Below, piece by piece: positions 16,607-23,183 of a stretch of 32,401 nucleotides of DNA. The first letter of the stretch is position 1, and each line of letters opens with the position of its first letter. A program made the translations under genes and the position numbers. The notes under the pieces were generated by a model. The model saw only the letters and a list, made by a program, of their open reading frames with translations. It was not told the DNA's origin and ran no database searches. Source of the DNA: JAMOAW01 sp039908535 (GTDB taxonomy: Bacteria; Pseudomonadota; Magnetococcia; Magnetococcales; JADFZT01); contig JAMOAW010000018.1 of NCBI GenBank assembly GCA_039908535.1, forward strand, positions 1 to 32,401, in the 5' to 3' direction.

Positions 16607-17100
16607 GGATCAACGTTTTTCCATGGAATATCCATGTCTGGCTTGAAGCGAATATCTAAAAAATGCTTGAGCATTCCGACACAAAAACGCATACCATACA
16701 CCTCGCACTCCCGACACTCCTGAAGGGAGACCCCACACATATTTTCTTTGTTTGACCAACAGGACCGCTTATGATCGACGATCACAGGACAGCCACGTTT
16801 TTCGTTATAGTGGCAATGCTTTTTCTCCCAACAGGGAATCAAAGAGAGCAATCGGCAGATGCCAGCGATACTGATGCTTGACTTGATCAAACGACGAATT
16901 TCCTGCAACCATTCCACATCCTTTGCGGAAAAATAGCGTGTTCCAGCGGCATTTTTATAAGCGATAAACAACCCTTCGCGTTCATACATATGGATGGTCC
17001 GAATAGAAATACCCAATTGTTGAGCTACCTGACCAATTTTCACCCATTGCGAAGAAATTTGCGCATCATTTTCCACAACAGTAGTCTCTTGTTCACTCAT
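16564..17100 (-). CDS. MerR family regulator with Cys-rich C-terminus
   Basis: The protein of 178 residues has a MerR winged helix at about 19-85 (KIGQVAQQLGISIRTIHMYE, then REGLF and TRYFSAKDVEWLQEIRRL). The C-terminal part is rich in cysteine: positions 82, 90, 96, 104, 114, 122, 129, 132 and 140, including two Cys-Trp pairs (90-91 and 114-115) and CxxC at 129-132. Such an array suggests binding of a metal ion or Fe-S cluster as the sensory site. The start is the ATG at 17100, with AAAGGG upstream; a longer frame from 17148 lacks a ribosome binding site. Its 3' end overlaps the convergent cheX-like gene by 43 bases. Confidence 0.85.
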   Translation of the reverse strand: MSEQETTVVENDAQISSQWVKIGQVAQQLGISIRTIHMYEREGLFIAYKNAAGTRYFSAKDVEWLQEIRRLIKSSISIAGICRLLSLIPCWEKKHCHYNEKRGCPVIVDHKRSCWSNKENMCGVSLQECRECEVYGMRFCVGMLKHFLDIRFKPDMDIPWKNVDPQKELLPECVEGDK

Positions 17101-17459
17101 GCGGTCATCCCTTTCCAAAAACGAACAGGGGAATTTTTCCCCTTCCATTATTTATGACAAATTGCACCAAAAAAAATCAATCAATTATAAAATTTTATTA
17201 TTTAATTAGATATATTGATCGAACAAAAAGGATACCATTCAAAAAAAATCAAAAGCAATCCCCCAGGAACAAATCCCCAACTCACCCAAAGGTCTTGATT
17301 TTATTTTTTCTATATATGAACATATAGCTTTATCTGAGGCTTAAAATCAAGTCACATCGTTGCCAAGCACGCTACGTTTGACGGAAACCTATTCTTTATT
17401 ATATCACCATGTAAGTATAAATTTCTCTTCCGGTTGACCATGGAGCATATCAAAAGGCT
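17101..17459. other. AT-rich intergenic region with decayed repeat copy 4
   Basis: Between the merR start and the hemerythrin stop (both minus strand) I see no gene. It contains the degenerate repeat (17241-17318) and, at 17160-17220, a very AT-rich stretch that probably holds the merR promoter. No clear -35/-10 pair could be fixed. Confidence 0.5.
17241..17318 (+). repeat. multi-hairpin intergenic repeat, copy 4 (degenerate)
   Basis: Recognisable pieces are AAAAAAAATCAAAAGC, ATCCCCCAGG, then CCCAACTCACCCAAAGGTCTTGATTTT in two adjacent blocks, and a T-rich end TATATAT. The hairpin arms have lost their partners, so it is a decayed copy about half the full length. Confidence 0.6.
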
Positions 17460-17885
17460 TTACGATAACTCGTTATTCCGCAACAATAAAAAATGGCCCA
17501 ATCGTTTATCCGAATTTCGAACATGATTCACCAACCAATCCCGCAAACTGACTTCAATCTCCTCCTTTATGTTGATGGCCAATCCTGAATCAAATCGTTT
17601 TTTAAACTGAGAGGCCGATTCCAAAAGTAACCGATGTTCATTATTATGTTGCTCTCTCTCTGGATACCCATATTTCTCCATAAGAGCCAATTCTCGATTA
17701 AAATGAAACACCACATACGCCAATAAATCTTTTAGGACAGAATTCACCACATCCGCAGGGTCTGAAGAGAGAACCGAACCAAAAAGGCGATTGATCATTT
17801 TAACCAATTGGCGATGGTCGTTATCGATATCTTGAATTCCAACGTTGTAATCAGCTTTCCAGTAAATAAGAGGAGTTTTGTTCAA
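17460..17885 (-). CDS. bacteriohemerythrin
   Basis: Bacteriohemerythrins carry a non-heme di-iron site that binds O2 reversibly. Numbered from the TTG at 17885, all seven expected ligands are present: His24, His61, Glu65, His80, His84, His121 and Asp126, in the motifs YNVGIQDIDNDHRQL, VVFHFNRELALME, HNNEHRLL and WLVNHVRNSDK. The TTG start has AAAGGA eight bases upstream and gives 141 residues, the typical size. The frame is open upstream to 17969 (an ATG at 17924 is possible), but those starts lack a ribosome binding site at a proper distance. It follows the TPR gene by 53 bases. It probably stores, delivers or senses O2 (or NO). Confidence 0.9.
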   Translation of the reverse strand: MNKTPLIYWKADYNVGIQDIDNDHRQLVKMINRLFGSVLSSDPADVVNSVLKDLLAYVVFHFNRELALMEKYGYPEREQHNNEHRLLLESASQFKKRFDSGLAINIKEEIEVSLRDWLVNHVRNSDKRLGHFLLLRNNELS

Positions 17886-17938
17886 AACTGTTTTCCTTTC
17901 TTTGGTTCCATTTATTGAAATCATCTCAAAATAACAAC

Positions 17939-18511
17939 TCATTCCGTGGCCTTCGCCTCCCATTCCCAAAGTGCTGAACGGGCTTTGGCCACAAAAGGAT
18001 CATCTGGATTGGTCAAATGAATAAAGGAGCGCATGGCCCCTCTGGCCTGTTCGATATCATTTAATCCCTCCCATGCCAATGCAAGACCATAATAGGCGTT
18101 GGACTGTTGAGCATGCAATTCTAAAGCAGATTGAAAAAAGTCTACCGCCATTAGATACTCCTTTAAACCGATCAGAGCATACCCCATATTTACATGAGCT
18201 TCCACCAATGTAGGAGCCTGCTGAAGAACCCAATGAAAATTATTCACGGCGTATTCATACTTTTTAGCATGCAGCATGACGACCCCCTCTTCAAAACGAC
18301 GTTGCACGTGCGCCATGCGTTCAGAAACCTGAGAAGATGGAGGGGCCGCATCAGGGGTTGGAATCTCTTCTAACTCTGGTCGCGTCAGGTGAGCAGTCTC
18401 TGGCAGAAGCGAAATGGCCACGCCTCCTAAAATCACAAAAAAAAGTGTTCCCCACACCACACCCCGGCGAGAAATCCTTACGCCATTCAATTTTTTTTTC
18501 ATTTCGTTCAT
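17939..18511 (-). CDS. membrane-anchored TPR protein
   Basis: From the ATG at 18511 this is a 190-residue protein with one N-terminal membrane helix (VVWGTLFFVILGGVAISLL, about 17-35), then a Pro-rich linker and three TPR repeats from about residue 70 to 170 (for example AHVNMGYALIGLKEYLMAVDFF and NAYYGLALAWEGLNDIEQA). TPR repeats mediate protein contacts, probably outside the membrane. There is no convincing ribosome binding site before 18511, and the frame is open without a stop through repeat copy 5 into the oxidase-like gene upstream, so it may instead be the C-terminal part of a fusion. Its end lies 53 bases before hemerythrin. Confidence 0.8.
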   Translation of the reverse strand: MNEMKKKLNGVRISRRGVVWGTLFFVILGGVAISLLPETAHLTRPELEEIPTPDAAPPSSQVSERMAHVQRRFEEGVVMLHAKKYEYAVNNFHWVLQQAPTLVEAHVNMGYALIGLKEYLMAVDFFQSALELHAQQSNAYYGLALAWEGLNDIEQARGAMRSFIHLTNPDDPFVAKARSALWEWEAKATE

Positions 18512-18512
18512 T

Positions 18513-18672
18513 GAACATAATGCCCTGCGGGCAAAAAAATCAAAGTCAAAACCCTGGGGGATGAATCCCCCAGACCCCCTCTTTTTTTTAAGATTTAAAA
18601 AAAAAGAGGGGGAGGAGTTGGGGGGAGGTTCTCCGCCCTCCAAGGTCTTGATTTTAATTTTTCCGAAACATT
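18513..18672 (+). repeat. multi-hairpin intergenic repeat, copy 5 (full length)
   Basis: Best complete copy: GAACATAATGCCCTGCGGGC, then CTGGGGGATGAATCCCCCAG (a perfect 9-base hairpin, 18554-18573), a long stem of CCCCCTCTTTTTTTTAA against TTAAAAAAAAAGAGGGGG (about 18574-18612), then a GGGAGG/CCCTCC hairpin, AAGGTCTTGATTTT and the end GAAACATT. Read on the minus strand it has no stop in the frame that joins the oxidase-like gene to the TPR gene. Confidence 0.93.
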
Positions 18673-20018
18673 TAATTATCAAAAACCATGGGGACCACGC
18701 CCAAAACAAAAAAATCCACACCCCCACCAAAGCTACCCCACCCCCTACCCCCATACCAATCATGCCCAGCATCTCTTGAGTCGTTTTGAGAGAGTGGGTA
18801 GCAAAATCCATTTTGCGGGGAACTCCAAGCCAACCAGACCAAACCAACCCCAAAATCAACATAAAAATCCCACTTCCATAGACCAAGGGCTGGATACGAG
18901 CTAAGGTAGCATTCCGCAAGCCTGGGGCATATTGAGGCAAATAGTGATAAAACAATCCCATATAGGCCATCGTCATTCCACCCACTGTGCCATGATAATG
19001 AGCCGTCACCATCACCGAGTTGTCCTCAATAAAGGCACCTACCCCTAATCCAAGAATAAATAAAACCATTGAAATCAACAATGAACGATTTTCGGCTCCC
19101 GAAAAAATCGTCTTTTGCAAACGCGCCTGCTGAAAAATCCCATAAAAAAGCCCCCCAGCCAAAGCAGGAACAGCCAGCCAAGAGCCATAGGTCATAAAAT
19201 AAATAAAAAAGGCATGGTATTCCACAGAATTGGGTTCCCAGATAAAAGGAACCGCCAAGGAAGGAAGAGCCATCACAATCGCCAAGATAAACCAAAAATA
19301 TACGGCTCTCTCTGACCAAAAAATATCTATTTGATTCCTTTTGGCCAACAAAAGCCAAACACAAAGCATAAGCAGAGTATGGGCAAATTGAAACAGATGG
19401 CCCCCCCCCCCAAAAAAGAAGTTCAAAATTCCACACCCCATCCTGTTCAACTGGCAATTGCAAAAAAGCCGAAACCATCACATAAAAAACCAATGCAAAG
19501 GCAATGGTAGTCATAAAAAAAAGTTTTTGAACCGTCATATCTACTTCGGAGTATGGCACTATCCCTTGAAAATTGTGCATCCCCCGCCAACCACTCCAAC
19601 CGACCCAAAGGAGAGTTGCCAAACCAAACACGCCCAATCCAAATAAAAAGAGCGGTGCAACCAATACCGGAATATAATTATTTAAAAGGGCCACTCCCTC
19701 GCCAAACACAGGGGCGACCAGCATAAGCGCAGCCCCCAATGCAACTCCAAAAAAAACCATCCAGGCAACTCGCTTCCCTCCCTCCCAAAACAACAGACTC
19801 CATAACACCCCAGAACAAGCCGTAAACCAAACCAAGACCGCAAAATCCACATGCAGCACCAACGCAGTTCGAAAAATTTCCCGGCTCTGCCCAACAACAA
19901 ACGGCAGTGGAATGCGCAAAAAAATTAAAAAAATAGCCGCTAAACTGGCCACAGCCAAAGCCGCCAATCCCAACTGAAGCCAAGCAAAAGTTAAACGATG
20001 TTGTCCTGATTGAGGCAT
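18673..20018 (-). pseudogene. heme-copper oxidase-like subunit I, frameshifted
   Basis: Two overlapping frames make one protein with about 12 membrane helices (roughly 450 residues). From the ATG at 20018 the first frame runs to ELLFWGGG, then shifts at a run of 11 G (19401-19411 on the plus strand as C); 10 G would restore WGGGHLFQFAHT and the remaining helices. Helix 2 has LVLHVDF and helix 10 has AHYHG, the usual low-spin and high-spin heme ligands; His in WGGGH would be a CuB ligand. I see no His-His pair in helix 7. The second frame then continues through repeat copy 5 into the TPR gene. It follows ccsA by 13 bases. Sequencing error, phase variation or real decay are all possible. Confidence 0.8.
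19401..19411 (-). repeat. 11-base homopolymer tract causing a frameshift
   Basis: Eleven C on the plus strand (G on the coding strand) lie inside the WGGG codons of the oxidase-like gene. One base fewer brings the two halves into a single frame. Tracts of this length are typical slippage sites. Confidence 0.9.
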
Positions 20019-20031
20019 CCCACCCCCCCTA

Positions 20032-20850
20032 TTAAATCATCCCTTGATGGGTTGCCGTCGAAAGAAAAGGAACCCCAAAAAAATTTAAAAAAGCCACCAT
20101 AAACACCAAAATAGCCACTACCCCACCCCAAACCGGTGGTGGAGAGAATAAAGGACGTACATGCAAAGCCATGGCAATCAGCAACCAATTGATCAAAGAC
20201 CAAATTTCTAAAGGATCCCACGCCCAATAACGTCCCCAGGCATCTTGCGCCCATATGGCACCGGAAATCAACATTAACGTATTAAAAATCAAAGCCAAAG
20301 CTAAAAAACGATACGAAAGCTCGTCCAAACTGTTATCGTTGGGCAAACGAACAAAAAAGGTGCGCGTGACCAAAAACACCCTGGAAATCACCACGACCCC
20401 CAACGAAGCCGCCACCAGAGCCGCCCCTAAAAAAACCTTGCCCAAACCAATATGAATATAAAGCCAAATCGTATCATAAGTAGGGGGTAAAAAAGTATCC
20501 CCATGCCGCACCACCAACAACCACCCCATCATCAAAAATAGAATGGGAATGACCACCCCAGCCAAAGATCGAATCAAACGAAACCGCGCATAAACCCACG
20601 TAAAAAAAAGTGTTAAACTCCAAATATTGCTGGATAAAATTTCAAACTGGGAGATAAACGGACCATGTCCAAGACGCTCCCAACGCAAAGCCAACGAGAG
20701 TGTATGAAAAATCAAACCCATACTCATTCCAAGCAGCACCAAACGTTCCGGCAATTGAGCCAAAACCAAACCAATAACAGCCACAACCCCCGTGAGCGTT
20801 AACAGCCCTAAAGCCACCCACAAAAAGATAAGTTCCCATTCCATAGTCAT
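20032..20850 (-). CDS. ccsA: cytochrome c biogenesis protein CcsA (System II heme handling)
   Basis: CcsA (272 residues) is the polytopic membrane partner of ResB/CcsB; together they export heme and attach it to CXXCH apocytochromes outside the membrane. About eight helices are visible. The heme-handling WWD-type segment WGRYWAWDPLEIWSLINW is at about 207-224. Conserved His residues occur near the external sides (HTLSL, HIGLGK and ALHVRP). It starts at the ATG at 20850, which overlaps the stop of a seven-codon ORF (ATGA), itself overlapping the resB stop. The oxidase-like gene begins 13 bases after its end. Confidence 0.93.
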   Translation of the reverse strand: MTMEWELIFLWVALGLLTLTGVVAVIGLVLAQLPERLVLLGMSMGLIFHTLSLALRWERLGHGPFISQFEILSSNIWSLTLFFTWVYARFRLIRSLAGVVIPILFLMMGWLLVVRHGDTFLPPTYDTIWLYIHIGLGKVFLGAALVAASLGVVVISRVFLVTRTFFVRLPNDNSLDELSYRFLALALIFNTLMLISGAIWAQDAWGRYWAWDPLEIWSLINWLLIAMALHVRPLFSPPPVWGGVVAILVFMVAFLNFFGVPFLSTATHQGMI

Positions 20851-20870
20851 TTTTTTAATTTAAAGGTCAT
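20847..20870 (-). CDS. seven-codon ORF bridging resB and ccsA
   Basis: AGGAGGAGG at the end of resB precedes an ATG at 20870 that overlaps the resB stop (ATGA). The ORF encodes MTFKLKK and its TGA overlaps the ATG of ccsA (again ATGA). The strong ribosome binding site serves this tiny ORF rather than ccsA, which has no site of its own, so ccsA may be translated by re-initiation. It could also be chance. Confidence 0.4.
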   Translation of the reverse strand: MTFKLKK

Positions 20871-21874
20871 GGATTGCCTCCTCCTGAATCCACAGACAAA
20901 ACAAGCCACGATGTCCGATTAAATTTTTGCCAATAATGAAGAGCCAAACCAAAAATAATCGTACAACAGGCTGCCAAAAGCCATGGACGAGTCCAATCGT
21001 AAAAAACCTGATATCCCATCCAACTACGCATCTCACCATAGGTCAACACGCCTAGAGCCGTTTGCACCGAATCCCCAACCAACAACATCTGTTTGCTCCC
21101 ATTTAACTCAACCTCAATGGGGCCTATGGGCAGATCGGTTGGAAAAACAAACTCTTTTTCAGGAGAAAAATCCCCCTTTGCCAAGATTAACCTAACTGTC
21201 ACAACATAGCCACTTCCAGGAATATTCCAGGTGTTGGACTGATTTTCCATCAAAGGAAAACTCGGTAAATGAACCACCCCTACCTCTTGCCCACCGTGCT
21301 CTCTTGGTGTCCAAATAAATACAGGGGCAAAACCCTTATTAAAACTGGTATAAAATCGATATCCAAAACGCACCAAGGGTCGATCATCGCCAATAGTCAA
21401 ACGGTGGTGTTGCCCCTCGTCATCCAACCAACTCACCTGATTGAGGGTCTGCTGGCGTTTTAGATTTGGAGTGTAGTGAATGGTAAACCCCTCATTGATA
21501 AAAATAACCTTTTTTAACCGATCCCAATGCCACAGGCCCTGTTCTTGTTTGGCCAGCACCCCCTCAAAAGAGCTTCCTTGTGCCACCTCTACCCAACCTT
21601 TTAAATAGGTTAAACGACTCAATGCCAATAATAAGAGTAAAATAAAAAGTGCAACATGAAAAATATACAGGCCCGTCTGCTCTCGCAAGCGAGGATGAAC
21701 AAACAAGGCAGCGCATAAATTGATGGCACCAAGAAACAATGGTAGAGAGATCAGCCAAGTGGGAGGGGCTAGTTGAACGGCTATAAGTAAAATCGCCACG
21801 AAAAGTAATATTAAAAAAATGAACGAAATCCAAAGAGAGGCCAAATTTTGGAGTATTTTTTTGCCAAGAGGCAT
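20867..21874 (-). CDS. resB: ResB/CcsB family cytochrome c biogenesis protein
   Basis: ResB (CcsB) is the second half of the System II heme ligase, holding apocytochrome c outside the membrane. The 335-residue protein has three N-terminal membrane helices (SLWISFIFLILLFVAILLIA, then WLISLPLFLGAINLCAALF and LYIFHVALFILLLLLALS), a large periplasmic beta domain (about 95-290, with YRFYTSFNKGFAPVFIW and GYQVFYDWTRP), and one C-terminal helix (WLLAACCTIIFGLALHYW). The order resB-ccsA matches known System II operons. Confidence 0.88.
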   Translation of the reverse strand: MPLGKKILQNLASLWISFIFLILLFVAILLIAVQLAPPTWLISLPLFLGAINLCAALFVHPRLREQTGLYIFHVALFILLLLLALSRLTYLKGWVEVAQGSSFEGVLAKQEQGLWHWDRLKKVIFINEGFTIHYTPNLKRQQTLNQVSWLDDEGQHHRLTIGDDRPLVRFGYRFYTSFNKGFAPVFIWTPREHGGQEVGVVHLPSFPLMENQSNTWNIPGSGYVVTVRLILAKGDFSPEKEFVFPTDLPIGPIEVELNGSKQMLLVGDSVQTALGVLTYGEMRSWMGYQVFYDWTRPWLLAACCTIIFGLALHYWQKFNRTSWLVLSVDSGGGNP

Positions 21875-21912
21875 AGGGAACTCCCTATATGATGTAGATT
21901 TTCTTTTGATAC

Positions 21913-21990
21913 TTTAAAAAAAGAGGAGGTCTGGGGGATTCAGCCCCCTGGGTTTTGTTTTTGAGTTTTAGCCCAAAGGGCATCATGTTC
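21913..21990 (-). repeat. multi-hairpin intergenic repeat, copy 6 (partial, opposite orientation)
   Basis: This is the left half of the repeat in reverse orientation: TTTAAAAAAAGAGGAGG, then CTGGGGGATTCAGCCCCCTGG, TTTTGTTTTTGAG, and GCCCAAAGGGCATCATGTTC at the end. The right half (GGGGGGCGG hairpin and GATACATT end) is absent. It is the only copy in this orientation and forms an inverted pair with copy 7 around the Rpn gene. Confidence 0.85.
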
Positions 21991-22001
21991 TTTAAAGAGC
22001 C

Positions 22002-22991
22002 TCACCCCTGATCCGCAAACACCCCTTCCAAGGATGGAGCATCCAAGATACGCAAGGTCCACTCTTCTAATGAAGAGGGGTCAGCCTGGGCAATTTTCTC
22101 ATCAACCCAACTGGGTATCATACCAAAACGACGTTGTAATAAACGCGTTAGAAGCGTCTCTGCAGCTTCTTTGCGACCTTCCATACGACCTTCCATACGA
22201 CCTTCCATATGAAAATCTTTTTTCCATTTTTCGATGCGTGTTGCCAGCATGTTTGTAATCTCCTCAAGTTCTTCTGGAATGAGTGGAAGTGGGTTTGGGC
22301 CTTTGAGGCGTTCCATACTTCCAACCAACAGCTCGCGAAATAATTGTTTTACCGGTGGACCATTTGGATGAGTCTTAAACCATGCCAACAGGTCACGACT
22401 GGCCGTATAGATCGACTCTGGGCTGACCGAATGTTCGATTCGGAAAAAGATAGCCGTTAAGGAAGGATATTTTTTTAGCTCCTCTTCTGGATAACTGCCC
22501 TCATCAATGAGATAATAACGCATTTCCGGTTGATATTTCCACAACGGTGATTCTGGCGGCAGATGGATTAAATCCCGTAAGTGAGTCGCGGATTTCCAAC
22601 GAGTATCGCCGTTATAGAGAACAATTGGCAAAATCGGCGGCAGCCCCTGACCTGGCTTCAATTGTCGTTCATCCACCAACTGCTGATAAAGTAACCCCGT
22701 GTAAACATTTAGACGCAAAACCATCCAATCGTCGATATCCGATTGAAATTCCAAAATCAACAATACAAATAGATAGCCCCCTCCACGAATCGGAATTTCC
22801 CACACCACATCCCCCCGCCTTCTCTCTCCCCGCCGGGCGGTGAATTTGGTGTTTAATCGTTTCATGCCCATTAAATCCAGTTCCGCTAAGAGAGGGGTGT
22901 CTAAAAAATCTTTCAATAAATCGGCGACCATCTCTGGATGGGCAAAAAGACGATGATACAGAGAGTCAGAAATAGATGCGGTGTCGGTCAT
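22002..22991 (-). CDS. Rpn family recombination-promoting nuclease / putative transposase
   Basis: This 329-residue protein belongs to the Rpn (YhgA-like) PD-(D/E)xK family. The N-terminal DSLYHRLFAHPEMVADLLKDFL is typical. The nuclease core reads GDVVWEIPIRGG (Asp61) and LLILEFQSDIDDWMVLR (Glu81 with Gln83), the D...ExQ form of the active site. The C-terminal tail carries three tandem MEGR units, then KEAAETLLTRLLQRRFG, a tail common in this family. It lies between repeat copies 6 and 7, which face each other as inverted repeats. Known members cut DNA and raise recombination in E. coli. Intact. Confidence 0.9.
   Translation of the reverse strand: MTDTASISDSLYHRLFAHPEMVADLLKDFLDTPLLAELDLMGMKRLNTKFTARRGERRRGDVVWEIPIRGGGYLFVLLILEFQSDIDDWMVLRLNVYTGLLYQQLVDERQLKPGQGLPPILPIVLYNGDTRWKSATHLRDLIHLPPESPLWKYQPEMRYYLIDEGSYPEEELKKYPSLTAIFFRIEHSVSPESIYTASRDLLAWFKTHPNGPPVKQLFRELLVGSMERLKGPNPLPLIPEELEEITNMLATRIEKWKKDFHMEGRMEGRMEGRKEAAETLLTRLLQRRFGMIPSWVDEKIAQADPSSLEEWTLRILDAPSLEGVFADQG
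22176..22212 (-). repeat. 12-bp tandem repeat encoding MEGR units
   Basis: Three 12-base units (GGAAGGTCGTAT type) encode MEGRMEGRMEGR in the Rpn protein tail. A length-variable linker of this kind is frequent in Rpn proteins. Confidence 0.8.
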
Positions 22992-23019
22992 AACCTGCTC
23001 AGCCCTCCTTCATAAAACA

Positions 23020-23176
23020 GGAATACCCTTCGCGCGGATAAAAAATCAAAGGCCAAACCCTGGGGGATGAATCCCCCAGACCCCCACTTTTTTTTAAGAA
23101 TTAAAAAAAAAGTGGGGGGAATTGGGGGGCGGTTCTCCGCCCCCCAAGGTCTTGATAAATATTGTTCTGATACATT
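23020..23176 (+). repeat. multi-hairpin intergenic repeat, copy 7 (nearly full length)
   Basis: The left hairpin is altered (ACCCTTCGCGCGG). The rest is complete: CTGGGGGATGAATCCCCCAG (23060-23079), the long T/A stem CCCCCACTTTTTTTTAA to TTAAAAAAAAAGTGGGGG, GGGGGGCGGTTCTCCGCCCCCC (a perfect 9-base hairpin with TTCT loop, about 23124-23145), AAGGTCTTGATAAA and the end GATACATT. It lies between the end of the cytochrome gene and the start of the Rpn gene, both minus strand. Confidence 0.92.
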
Positions 23177-23183
23177 TAAATTG

